From: Yersinia proxima
Lineage (GTDB): Bacteria; Pseudomonadota; Gammaproteobacteria; Enterobacterales; Enterobacteriaceae
Assembly (NCBI RefSeq): GCF_902170785.1
Contig: NZ_CABHYG010000022.1
Coordinates: 119,536-183,535 of the forward strand
Length of the DNA: 64,000 nt
Direction of reading: 5' to 3'
The translations under genes and the position numbers were made by a program. The notes beneath the pieces are model-generated. The model saw only the letters and a list, made by a program, of their open reading frames with translations, was not told the origin of the DNA and did no database searches. Shown piece by piece: positions 18,714-28,500 of this stretch (its first letter is position 1; every line of letters starts with the position of its first letter).

Positions 18714-20120
18714 CTACTGTGATGTCGTTTCGGGTAACCTGAGCAACGCATAGCGGTTCATAAGTTGGGTAAATCGGCTGTCTATTTGTTGGCGCAGTAC
18801 CGATGACGGGGTTTGGCCTGATTCGATTTGTTCCTGATACTGACGCAGTAACTCCTCTATCGGTAACGCTTTTGCCAGCGGTTGTTGAATTGCAAACACC
18901 ACCGTTTTCAGCTCCGAGACCGTCATATAACGTCCCTTCTTTTCATCCAACCCATTCAGTCGATCTGCCAGTTGCCGCAAACGTTCTTGTGCCAATGCAT
19001 AGTGTTGCAACTCGACCAATGGTGCAGCACCGGCTTCTCGCTGTTGCTGCCACAACGCAGCCAGTCGTTTAACCTCTTGACTCGCAGGCCACAGTTGTTG
19101 TGCCTGAGCTAACAGCTCATCCCCCCGCATCTGTGCCCATAACGGCGGCAATATCGCCAGTTGATCCAATTGTGAGCCGCTGGCTTTCAGCACGGGTTCG
19201 GCCAAGCGCGCCCACTCAGCATCTGAAGCCTGTTTTTTCAGTTCAGCTATTGAGTTAGCACTCAGCGGTGTCGGCAAAGGACTGGCATTGGCGAGCAATG
19301 TTTCCCTCACGGGATTGGATGACATCGACTGCCAGATATAGATGCACGCCGTCATCAGCATCGCCATCAACAATAACCCGGCAACAAAACCGTGCCCGGC
19401 ATTCCAGCGCGGAGGCGGCGGCTCAGGTGGAGCTAAAGCCACCTGAACACTCGGTGGAGCCGGTTCGTTGACAATATAGACCAGCGGAGTGTTGGATGCA
19501 GTAGGCGACAATGCCGGTTGTGGCGGCGATTCTGGCTCCGACATACCTACGTGCCGTACAGGTACACTCAATCGAGCCGGTGTCTCAACGGCCGCTTCGG
19601 TACTCTCCAGCCGCAGTGCGGCGTTATGTAACATCAGGCGTACCCCATCCAATTTACTCAGATGCTTAAGTTCCAGCGTTTGCAACTGTGAACACAATTG
19701 CTCCAGCGCCCGCTCTGCCCGATACACCTGTGCCAAGTCGCCGTAACACAGCGTCAGGGTACGCCAGACCTGTTGCAGCCGATCACTTAACCAGGCCAAT
19801 AATTCAACCCGCGCATGGGTTTGCTGCGGCCACAAGGTGCTCCATTGATGAGAGATTAATCCTGCCAACAGTTCCAGCCCCTCACACAATCCAGCCAGCC
19901 CTGCGATGTGAGTTCGCGCTAAAGTAAAATCAACCGTGGTCTGCAACTCAACCCCATTTTGACGAAACAGCGCCAAACAAAGCTGCTCAACCCGCACCCA
20001 ATCAACATCCGGACGGGCGGGATGATGTAACTTGCCAATTTCATTACGTAACGCGCTGAATTCAGCCAAGTGTCGAGGGTCTGTACCCGTTTTTAGCGTA
20101 CGTTCGGTATTCGATATCAT
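18714..20120 (-). CDS. tagA: Type VI secretion TagA/VasL-like protein (ImpA_N domain, membrane anchored)
   Basis: A 468-residue protein with an N-terminal ImpA_N-type domain (ALRNEIGKLHHPARPDVDWVRVEQL), a Pro-rich linker, one transmembrane helix near residues 250-270 (FVAGLLLMAMLMTACIYIW) and a helical VasL-like C-terminal part. Family knowledge: TagA-like ImpA_N proteins stop and hold the distal end of the extended sheath at the opposite membrane. It is the last gene of the type VI cluster, 24 bp after tssE, and the second ImpA_N protein beside tssA at 23962. Confidence 0.82.
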   Translation of the reverse strand: MISNTERTLKTGTDPRHLAEFSALRNEIGKLHHPARPDVDWVRVEQLCLALFRQNGVELQTTVDFTLARTHIAGLAGLCEGLELLAGLISHQWSTLWPQQTHARVELLAWLSDRLQQVWRTLTLCYGDLAQVYRAERALEQLCSQLQTLELKHLSKLDGVRLMLHNAALRLESTEAAVETPARLSVPVRHVGMSEPESPPQPALSPTASNTPLVYIVNEPAPPSVQVALAPPEPPPPRWNAGHGFVAGLLLMAMLMTACIYIWQSMSSNPVRETLLANASPLPTPLSANSIAELKKQASDAEWARLAEPVLKASGSQLDQLAILPPLWAQMRGDELLAQAQQLWPASQEVKRLAALWQQQREAGAAPLVELQHYALAQERLRQLADRLNGLDEKKGRYMTVSELKTVVFAIQQPLAKALPIEELLRQYQEQIESGQTPSSVLRQQIDSRFTQLMNRYALLRLPETTSQ

Positions 20121-20144
20121 CGGTTTGTCTTCCCTGAAGCGGCG

Positions 20145-20588
20145 TTAAAATGAGTCGCCCGGATTGAGATAGTGTTGTTGTCTAAGATGGCGAATCAACA
20201 CCCGGCCTTCTGGCATAAATGCCGTGCCAAAGTGCACCAGCCCGAACTCTTTTAGCTCGGCATCAATCCCATACTCCAAATGACCCAGGGTGGATTGCGG
20301 TAGCAGCACCACATTGAGACGATTCAGCCGTGGCTCATATTTCAGCAGCGTGTCAGAAAGCGTGGTCAGCAGTGAATGTGCCGTACCGGGCATCCCTTGC
20401 AAGATTTTGCTCATATCCGGCAGGCCGTAATCCGGCAGATGGCTAAGCGTACCGGCGCGGCAGTTAAGAATGCGCTGCATATTGTCGAGCACCGAGAGAA
20501 TGACCTGATTAGCTTCGCTCACCTGATGGAGGTCAAGGCCACCCGCTAAATTGCCGAACAGCATTTCATAGAGAGAAGGCTGGGACAT
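20145..20588 (-). CDS. tssE: Type VI secretion baseplate subunit TssE (gp25-like)
   Basis: A 147-residue homologue of phage T4 gp25. The conserved region includes NCRAGTLSHLPDYGLPDM and YEPRLNRLNVVLLP. Family knowledge: TssE is a baseplate wedge protein that starts sheath polymerisation. It starts 1 bp after the tssJ stop and lies in the tssF-tssG-tssJ-tssE-tagA run, so it is translated from the common mRNA. Confidence 0.92.
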   Translation of the reverse strand: MSQPSLYEMLFGNLAGGLDLHQVSEANQVILSVLDNMQRILNCRAGTLSHLPDYGLPDMSKILQGMPGTAHSLLTTLSDTLLKYEPRLNRLNVVLLPQSTLGHLEYGIDAELKEFGLVHFGTAFMPEGRVLIRHLRQQHYLNPGDSF

Positions 20589-20589
20589 C

Positions 20590-21132
20590 TTACTTATCCT
20601 TTAGAGGTAATAACGCCATTCCATGATTATTCAGTTCAATCTGACGAGCCTTATCGGGATCGAGGTCGTCACGGCTCAACACCACCCGCCAGGTGTTGTT
20701 AGCAATATCAGGTGCCAGAAACATGCCTACCACTGCCACATACTGCACTTTTTCGTCCATCGGCATATCAATGGACACGGCAGCACCCGGACGAATACGG
20801 ATATCTTTTTCAGCCACCAGGTCAGCTTTTATTGCCTGACTGTCCTCGGCAAATAAAGAGGGATAGTCGGTGCCATCAAACGTTTTGCGATCCTGTAGCT
20901 GATAGATACGCACTACAGTAGCCAGTGGAGCCCCGTTCGCGTTGTTGTTTATCGCATCCCGCGCCTGGATATCCAGATGCAGGGTTTTCACCTGTTTATA
21001 AAAAATGGATTTAGTCACGGCGACGGTGCCGTCACTCACTTTCTGGGTCAGTCCACATCCGCTCAGGGTGGATATCATGACCAGCATCAATAATGCAAAA
21101 CGTGTTTTACCAGCGGTAATCGCCATATTCAT
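20590..21132 (-). CDS. tssJ: Type VI secretion lipoprotein TssJ
   Basis: A 180-residue outer-membrane lipoprotein with signal peptide and lipobox LSGC, then the TssJ transthyretin-like domain (RDAINNNANGAPLATVVRIYQL, SIDMPMDEKVQYVAVVG). Family knowledge: it anchors TssM to the outer membrane. The start at 21132 has GGGACACCG upstream and lies 26 bp inside tssG; the next ATG at 21126 is also possible. Confidence 0.92.
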   Translation of the reverse strand: MNMAITAGKTRFALLMLVMISTLSGCGLTQKVSDGTVAVTKSIFYKQVKTLHLDIQARDAINNNANGAPLATVVRIYQLQDRKTFDGTDYPSLFAEDSQAIKADLVAEKDIRIRPGAAVSIDMPMDEKVQYVAVVGMFLAPDIANNTWRVVLSRDDLDPDKARQIELNNHGMALLPLKDK

Positions 21133-22204
21133 CGGTGTCCCTTCGGTCAAGATTTTCCTGAACACGCTGATAGCGGCCCAGATTAATTGTGATCATTTCG
21201 GTGTCGGTGGATGTGATTGACGCGATGCGTTGTGTTCGCATCACGGAGGTTCTGCCTAACAGGATCCCCGTGCTTTTCGGTTGACAGGAGAGTTGCGCAT
21301 CAGGCAGAAGCGCGCGTAACACTGACAGCTGTAAACGCACATGCAGACGCGACCCCAGATACACCTGTAATAACGCAAATAAATCGGTGTGTAACTGCCC
21401 GCCGGGCAGCCACTCTCTGGCTTCATCGGGATTATCCGTCTTCAATTTCAACAATACCTGACTGTTAACATCCACCGCATGGCTGCCCATCACCGGGCTG
21501 TTACTCATGCTGACGGGGTGGCGTGCGCTCATGGTCAATGGATTGCGCAAGGGAATACGACAGCGATCATGGGCTATCACATGAGCCTCTGTTTCCGGTG
21601 CCAGCAACTGAACCAGCGCAATGATGCCTTCACTAGTCCGCGTGGGCAGACGCATCATGCTGGTTAGCGCCAGAAAACGAGATACCGGCGTGGCGATATT
21701 TTGGGCACACCCCTCAATACCCAGACCACAAAGGCTCAACAAGTACCGAGAGGTTTTATCAGTACCGCCCGGTGAGAAGCTGGCCGGATAAGAGTATTTA
21801 CGCCAAATGCGGTAGTACTGCGTCGTCAGTCGGTGATTGAAGATATCGAGAAAGTCGCTGACCGCCTCATACCCTTCCCGGCGCTGGGTAATATCGTCGA
21901 TATACGCGGTGGGCAGCGGTGATTCCACGCCATACAGCCCCATAAAAGTGGTGCGAATGGTCGGCGGCAGGTGTGGATGTTCGGATATTTCCATCCGTTT
22001 AAATTCACTGGCCGGAAAACCCATGCCCGGATGGGGGCGAAATCGCACCGGATCGTGCCTGATTTGCCAGTGGCTACCCAGCGGGGGCGCATCTGGCTGG
22101 CTTTGCTCCAGTAACTGGCAGAAGCGATAAAATTGGGTATACGGCAGTTTATCCCACAGTTGTTCGATTAACCGGGCAGGCGCTGATTGTGATTCTCTTT
22201 CCAT
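21107..22204 (-). CDS. tssG: Type VI secretion baseplate subunit TssG
   Basis: A TssG/ImpH/VasB protein of about 365 residues. The N-terminal LPYTQFYRFCQLLEQ, the VRFRPHPGMGFPASE segment and the C-terminal GRTSVMRT are typical. Family knowledge: TssG pairs with TssF in the baseplate wedge. ATG 22204 has GGGAA nine bases upstream; ATG 22213 is nearly on top of the same site, so the later start is preferred. It overlaps the end of tssF by about 37 bp, a sign of coupling. Confidence 0.92.
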   Translation of the reverse strand: MERESQSAPARLIEQLWDKLPYTQFYRFCQLLEQSQPDAPPLGSHWQIRHDPVRFRPHPGMGFPASEFKRMEISEHPHLPPTIRTTFMGLYGVESPLPTAYIDDITQRREGYEAVSDFLDIFNHRLTTQYYRIWRKYSYPASFSPGGTDKTSRYLLSLCGLGIEGCAQNIATPVSRFLALTSMMRLPTRTSEGIIALVQLLAPETEAHVIAHDRCRIPLRNPLTMSARHPVSMSNSPVMGSHAVDVNSQVLLKLKTDNPDEAREWLPGGQLHTDLFALLQVYLGSRLHVRLQLSVLRALLPDAQLSCQPKSTGILLGRTSVMRTQRIASITSTDTEMITINLGRYQRVQENLDRRDTDEYGDYRW

Positions 22205-23931
22205 CGGATACATTTCCCGGCAGGCTGGACGATAAGGGTGAGCTGATTGAACAGATGGATGTCAGCGTAAAGGGCAAAGAATCGGTTAAGCATCTCCCCG
22301 AACAGATGAATGTCGCCTTCACCGGTAAAGCCGTTACCATCCAGCGTCACTTCAATATCGATGCCCCGCAGCAGAAAGCCCTTTTCAAACCGCTGAGCCT
22401 GGTGGTGCTGCACCCGTTGAATGGCATCAAGACGGCGATTATTCAGCTCATCCCCTTGCCAGTTGTACAGCTCCAGCGTCCCACGCAGCACTTGTGCACT
22501 GCTCATCAGGTTGAGGTAACTTGAACCAAGATGGCTCAATACCCGCCACTGGAAGTGGTCTTCTGCCGGTGGATAAGATGGTAACGTAGGCTTGCAAAGA
22601 TTGCGTACTTGCAGCGGCGTCTGTAATACCGCTTCACAGCGATCCAACAGCGTGCTCTGTAACGCTTTGCGCGGTAGCTGGCCATTGGTGCCGGTAATTT
22701 TCAGCGATACCGCCTCGCGGGTGAACAGTCGGTCTGCTTCCCACTGTTGCCCCCCGAGAATGAGCCAGGTATCGTGCAACCCGGTCACTCCCCGTTTCAC
22801 TCGGGTATGGAAATAACGTTCCGGCGCATGACGTCGCTGCATCCCCCCGCGATGGCGAAAACTGGTAAACGGGACATAGGTGGCATCGGAGGTCCGCTGT
22901 GAGCCAGTCACCGCATCCACGGAGTAGATTTCAGTATGCCCATCCTGCAAGCGGCGCGGGCGCAGCATATACTCACTTTCCAGCCCATTGATGGTCAGCG
23001 GATCCGCTTCCAGTGAGAACAGGTTAACCACTGGTACACAATGCAGGTGCAGCGCGTCATTCCTGACCGGCAAGTCATTTTGCCACTGGCAGTCAAACAC
23101 CACTTCGATATCAAACCAGGCTATCCCCGCAGGCAGCGTCACGGTTTCCAACCCGTTCAGATGCACAAACATAAACTTTTCGCGGAAGGTGAAATATTCC
23201 AGCAATAGTTGATACCCACTGAATGCGCTATCGCCTTTGGGCCACAGCAGGTCTTCGTCTGCAAAGCCACCGGGGGAAAACCAGCCATCCAGTTTTATCC
23301 GATCAGCCTGATTGGGCAAACGCAAATAAAGCGCGGCCTGACGCCGGGTGAGAGCCAGATGTAACGCACTGCTAACCGGTGCTTCTCCCGCCAGATAAAA
23401 GCACAGGCGACGTAAATCCACCTGCGACCAGTCAGCCTGCGGGCTGCAGGCCAGTCGTAGGCGCAGCACCGAACGGCCGTCTGGCTCAGTCGCCATCACC
23501 ACGGTTGAGACAGCGAGCGGGTTGAGTACCATATCGCGGGTGGTGCGGTACTGGCAGACAGTATTTTTCGGCCCGATGGGACGGGAATAGACCTCCATGC
23601 CGACAGGCACGGTTTCGGCTATTTTCATCGCCGGCACATCCGGGGTCAGCGCAACAATCGACAATGAGGGAATGGTGCGCAGATAGTGCGGCCACAACAT
23701 GCTCACCAGCCCTTCGGTGAACTCTGGCAGATCGTCATCAATTTTTTCGCGCAGCCGCCCCATGGAGAAGGCAAAACCTTCAAACAAGCGTTCCACGTAA
23801 GGGTCAGGGGTTCCGGGTTTATCCAGATCTAACATCGCCGCCCGGTCAGGATGAGTTTGGGCAAACTCTTTCGCTGCATCGCGCAAATAGCGCATTTCAG
23901 CATCGTAATAACGCAGGGTAAGGTCTTTCAT
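22168..23931 (-). CDS. tssF: Type VI secretion baseplate subunit TssF
   Basis: A 587-residue TssF/ImpG/VasA protein starting with the diagnostic LRYYDAEMRYLRDAAKEFAQ and LFEGFAFSMGRLREKIDDDL. Family knowledge: two TssF and one TssG make each baseplate wedge scaffold with TssE. It lies 30 bp after tssA and overlaps tssG. Base composition is GC-rich like the other core genes. Confidence 0.95.
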   Translation of the reverse strand: MKDLTLRYYDAEMRYLRDAAKEFAQTHPDRAAMLDLDKPGTPDPYVERLFEGFAFSMGRLREKIDDDLPEFTEGLVSMLWPHYLRTIPSLSIVALTPDVPAMKIAETVPVGMEVYSRPIGPKNTVCQYRTTRDMVLNPLAVSTVVMATEPDGRSVLRLRLACSPQADWSQVDLRRLCFYLAGEAPVSSALHLALTRRQAALYLRLPNQADRIKLDGWFSPGGFADEDLLWPKGDSAFSGYQLLLEYFTFREKFMFVHLNGLETVTLPAGIAWFDIEVVFDCQWQNDLPVRNDALHLHCVPVVNLFSLEADPLTINGLESEYMLRPRRLQDGHTEIYSVDAVTGSQRTSDATYVPFTSFRHRGGMQRRHAPERYFHTRVKRGVTGLHDTWLILGGQQWEADRLFTREAVSLKITGTNGQLPRKALQSTLLDRCEAVLQTPLQVRNLCKPTLPSYPPAEDHFQWRVLSHLGSSYLNLMSSAQVLRGTLELYNWQGDELNNRRLDAIQRVQHHQAQRFEKGFLLRGIDIEVTLDGNGFTGEGDIHLFGEMLNRFFALYADIHLFNQLTLIVQPAGKCIRWKENHNQRLPG

Positions 23932-23961
23932 GGTTTTCTTTTATCAGGATAGGGTTATCGA

Positions 23962-25548
23962 TTAACCACACAGCACCGCGGCTCTTGCCGGGTCGAGTGC
24001 AACTAATCCGGCGAGCAGGTTTTCCATCTCGCCATACAAACGTGATTTGTCCGACTCTGTTCGGCTGGCTTTCATCCGTAACAGTTTCAGGCGACGGGCT
24101 TTCACTTCAAACAGCAGTTCCGGCTCCCATTGGGTGAGTGTCATCCGGGTAGCGTTCCCCTCCAGTTCACCCAGCAAATGCAATGCCATGTCGTTTTTGC
24201 CGTACTGCTCGGCGACCCGAGCCATCAGCAGACGGATCAGCCACTGGTGGCGTGGCGTACGAGCGCCGGGACGGTTTTGCAGCCAATTTAGCGCAGCTTC
24301 CACACCTTCGCTATCAGCTTGTGCCAGCGCTTCCGGCTCCAGTTGTAGAACATCATCATCACCCGCCGTACTGGCTGATGACGCGGGCTCACTGCCCCAA
24401 CTTTCTGCTGCCATGACGTGCTGGTTTATCCAGTGCAGGGTTACTTCGTCGGCGAACGGCGTACCATCATTGAATGCCAGCCCTTCCAGCCCCGGTAGGC
24501 GCATCAGCAGGCCATTCAAATCCTGCTTAATGATGTCAGCCCAGCGCTCATAGGGCGCGCCCGATTTCATCAGTGCCTGATGGGTATACCACTGAAGATC
24601 CAGCCACAGGTGATTGACACCCTGAGCAAACAGGATATCGGTTTGCTCCAGCAGTTCCAGCCAGCTTTGTTGGAGGTAGAGACGTTTTAGCAGCGCACGG
24701 TTCTCCGGCTTTGGCGGGGCCAGTCGGGTACATCCGTCTGCTGCCAACGGCGGCAATTCATGCAGGGTATCCAGACGAATACTTTTCATCAGATGATGGC
24801 CCGACAGCCATCCGTTCGGCTGGTCGCGCAAGTATTTTGCCAGCAGTTTTGCTTGATCGAGTAAATCACGCCCGGAACTGACCGCTTTCAGTGCAGGAGC
24901 ATCAGGTGTGGCGTGACGGGAGGGGCTGCTGTTTTGCGGAATGACGGCGTCAGGGCCGCCGGACTGCATCAGCCGGTTTTCCAGAGCCGCATAAAGCCCA
25001 CCGAACTGAGGGCGGGTCGACTCATCCCAACCGATAATGTTGTCTTCTATCAACGCCAGCGCGCCCACAATACGCTCAAAGTCAGCTTTTGCCACTTCCG
25101 GATACAATGACAAGCTGTCCAGCACCCGGCTTCCCGCCAGCCATTCCAGTGCCAATTTACGGCTGTTGCCTCGCTGTGGATGCAGTGCATCACCAAAACG
25201 TTGAACCAATCCGGCCAGCAGAGCCAGGCCGTCTGCCAACCCGCTTTCGCCATCGATGTGCAGTCGCGCCCAGATATAGTAGGTCGCGACGCGCACATCC
25301 TTGCTCGCACCGGTCAGCAACTTCTCCGCTAGTGCGCAGACCAACCCGGTGTCCGCGCCAGACAGTTTGTTGACCTCTTCACGCATCTGCTGGAAGTCAT
25401 CGTCATAACCGGGGTCATCACCTACCGGTGAATCCGCGGCTATGGGGACCAGCCATTTCTCCCAAAGTGAAATCTGCTGCTGTACTTGCTGCGAAAGCAT
25501 CTGCTGTTCTGCATGGCAAGCGTTGAGTAAGGAGTGCAACGTAGCCAT
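23962..25548 (-). CDS. tssA: Type VI secretion protein TssA (ImpA_N / VasJ type)
   Basis: A 528-residue protein with an N-terminal ImpA_N domain (residues about 25-160, PVGDDPGYDDDFQQMREEVNKL) and a C-terminal VasJ-type region with helical repeats. Family knowledge: TssA organises baseplate, tail tube and sheath assembly. The ATG shares its first base with the tssM stop (TAATG-type overlap). No membrane helix is visible, unlike the second ImpA_N protein at 18714, so this one is taken as the functional TssA. Confidence 0.9.
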   Translation of the reverse strand: MATLHSLLNACHAEQQMLSQQVQQQISLWEKWLVPIAADSPVGDDPGYDDDFQQMREEVNKLSGADTGLVCALAEKLLTGASKDVRVATYYIWARLHIDGESGLADGLALLAGLVQRFGDALHPQRGNSRKLALEWLAGSRVLDSLSLYPEVAKADFERIVGALALIEDNIIGWDESTRPQFGGLYAALENRLMQSGGPDAVIPQNSSPSRHATPDAPALKAVSSGRDLLDQAKLLAKYLRDQPNGWLSGHHLMKSIRLDTLHELPPLAADGCTRLAPPKPENRALLKRLYLQQSWLELLEQTDILFAQGVNHLWLDLQWYTHQALMKSGAPYERWADIIKQDLNGLLMRLPGLEGLAFNDGTPFADEVTLHWINQHVMAAESWGSEPASSASTAGDDDVLQLEPEALAQADSEGVEAALNWLQNRPGARTPRHQWLIRLLMARVAEQYGKNDMALHLLGELEGNATRMTLTQWEPELLFEVKARRLKLLRMKASRTESDKSRLYGEMENLLAGLVALDPARAAVLCG

Positions 25549-28500
25549 CAGTATTCCTCTCCAGTTGCGATATCCATTTTCTGAACGCCGCTAGTGGTAT
25601 CCACACTGAATATTTGCGTCGGTAAAACAAAGTTACGCAGTTTCAGTAAGGCCAACGGGCCTTCTCCGGCTTCTGTCCGTAGGGTGTAGTTCAGCGGCCT
25701 GCCGTCTGGCGCTTTCCAGGTAAGATTGAAACTGCTGTTCACGCCCTGATACGGGGTGACCTGCGCCTTATCCAGTAACCGGATCCAGCCCCAGGCACCG
25801 GGGAGATCAGCAAATTGTCGAGTGCCGGCCTGGGTGCTTATCCAGCTCAAACTGGCACCCGGTGCTTCGGTGTCATGGGGCCAGGTGAAACGTTTCCAGA
25901 CCGGCAACTGGTTGTAATAGCTGAGTTTCTGACTGTCGATAACCAGATCGGTCTGCATCACGTCTTTCGCAGTACCGGGGCGCAGTTCAAAGCGTATGCC
26001 TGCTTCACCGTCGGCAAACACTACGTCAGACAAATAACTCAGTTGGTCCACGGCTTTCAGGAATGCTGGGTTAAATGTCAGCCCCTGAGCATTAATGCTG
26101 TCCGGCACCCAATGGCTGCCCTCTTTGTGCAGCACCCCGTTCAGCCGGGTTTGCAGAAAACGGGCGATACGGCCACTGTCGCTGTTGAGATAACGTGCCA
26201 GCAGCGGGAGTGACACTTCACTGCTGGTATCTTTTAAGGGATAACGCCCGCCGAAGGTACTGTTCCAATCATCAACAATCGACGCCTGCCACTGGGCATT
26301 CAGGCTCTGAGCAGCAGGTGTTAATACTTGCTGCCACGCTTGTTCCATCGGCTGGACAAACACCGTCTGACCAAAACCACTCCATTCCTGGCCGAGACTG
26401 GCGGCAACCAAACTACCGTAATCGCGGGTTTCGGTCAGATCGACGGCCTTACCCTGAAATACCGTCTGCGCCAGAGTTTGGGTCATAGCTTGAGGATCGG
26501 CAGCATTCACCACCTGCTGGAGTTTAAGGCGCACTTGGGTGACTCGGGTCAGGAAGGTTTGCAGACTGAGATTGGTATTGCCCTGCCCGCCAGCCTTGCC
26601 ATCCATCAGTGCCAGTACCGGGCCAAAAGTGGCATCCAGCGGCCCTTGTGCGCCCGCTTGTTGATCAATGGCGGGTTGCTCATCGCGGTTTAACAGGTTT
26701 TTGGCCGACTTCACCAACGAGTCAGACAGCGCCTCACCGGTTTGCCCGGTTTTACCCTGTACGCTCAAGGTGTTCATTAGCGCCACCAGCGGGGACTGAC
26801 GCACGTCTGCCATCAGAGTAAGCTGCTCGATCGAGTCCGATAGCGTTTGTGCCTGCTGCCAGTGCAAACTGTTGAGAAAATCGAGCCAGCTGGTGGAAAA
26901 ATCAGCGAAATAACGCTCCTTCAGACGAGCCTGCAGGGCTTCGGGAGAATCCTGCTGCGACACGGCATTTTGGCTGTCACTCAGCACCCAGTCCATCTCC
27001 TCACGGCGCTCACTGACTACTTTTTCAATCGCCGGTTTTACTGCATCATCCCAGGCTTTACGGGTGAACATGCCTGGCACGACGGCATCGGTGGTAAAAA
27101 TCCGTTCAGCATCGGTATCGCCGGTCATATCAGACAGGCGCAGATCAGCATACTGATGCGCGACCTGAGTCATCATCTTTTGGTAGAGCGAAGATTCACT
27201 ATTACGTGCCCCCATCTGACTGATCAACCGGGTACGCACCTGACTGACCAGGTTTTCATCCAGCTTCAGACGCCAGACCGGGTGCAGGGGAAGATTGCGG
27301 GCATAAAAGTCCAGCAGAGTGGGGCCACTGCCCTGCCAAAGGCTGTCCGGCACACCGCTACGCTGCGGCCAGTCGCGGAGCAGCGTGGTGCTAAACCATG
27401 GCGCATCCATTTTCTCCGAGCGTGCCAGCATCAGATAGAGTTTTAACTGGTCATAGGCGGGTTTTACCAGCATATCGCGCAATGGAGAGTCCGGTGGCAA
27501 CTGCGCCATAGTGCGGAGTTGCTCTTCAAGGTGACCGGCGGCAGCATCGCGTAGCAGAGGGGTAGCGGTGGCTCGATAGTGTGGCCAGAGTGCGGCCAGC
27601 AAAGAATCGTTCTGACTCAAACCGAACCGGTTGTACCAAGGTGCGCCCTGTTGTTGGCGATACTGCAATCTGTCTATCGTGTGTTGCAGATCCAGCAGCG
27701 CTTGAAGACGTGCTGGCAGGGGCTGTTGCACGTTAGCCGCCAGTTTCACCTGAGCATCACTAGTATTAATGGTGTCACGGTTGATCAGGAATGACATAAC
27801 CATACCCGCCCCCCACAACACCATAAGGCCTGCAATCGCCATCCCCAGCGTTTTACGCCAGGCGAACCCGAGCTTTTTCGCAGCTAAGCCTGAGGGCAAA
27901 GATGGTAATGAATCAATCACTACATCCCAGCGGTTATCCTTGCCCCAGTGGTGCTTCACGCTGCGTTTTGCATTGACGGATGCCGGACTGAATATCACCC
28001 CCGCCAGCGGTGAAGGACGATAGGGGTTCAGCAGAGTCGCAAGAGGACCGGCGATAGAGTCCGGCTGACGCGTTAACTGATCGGCCAGTTGCAACAAAAA
28101 CGGGTGCTGGGTATTGCTGCTAATCTGTTGCGTACCTTGTTCAATCAGTGATGGCAGCAGCCCGGTAAGTTGCATACTCAGTTCGTCAGGTTGACAGCCC
28201 GCGGATAGCAGACAGCCGACGGATTGGGTGATGCGATCAGCCCCATCCTCGGCATGCAATGACCAGACATACAACGGCAGCCGCCAGCCGAGGAGTTCAT
28301 AGCGTGAAGCGAACGCCTGCGCCACACTGTCCATCATATCGGTGGAGAGGATTGTTTTAGATTCTTTTTGATCAAGCGTAGTGCTTTGAGCTAAGGCTGA
28401 TGTCACCCAAACGACACCATCCAGCGGACGTCCGCGTAATTTACGCAGAGCACTCAGCCACGCGCTATCGGCCTGCGCCCCCAGATCGCCCCCCCACAGC

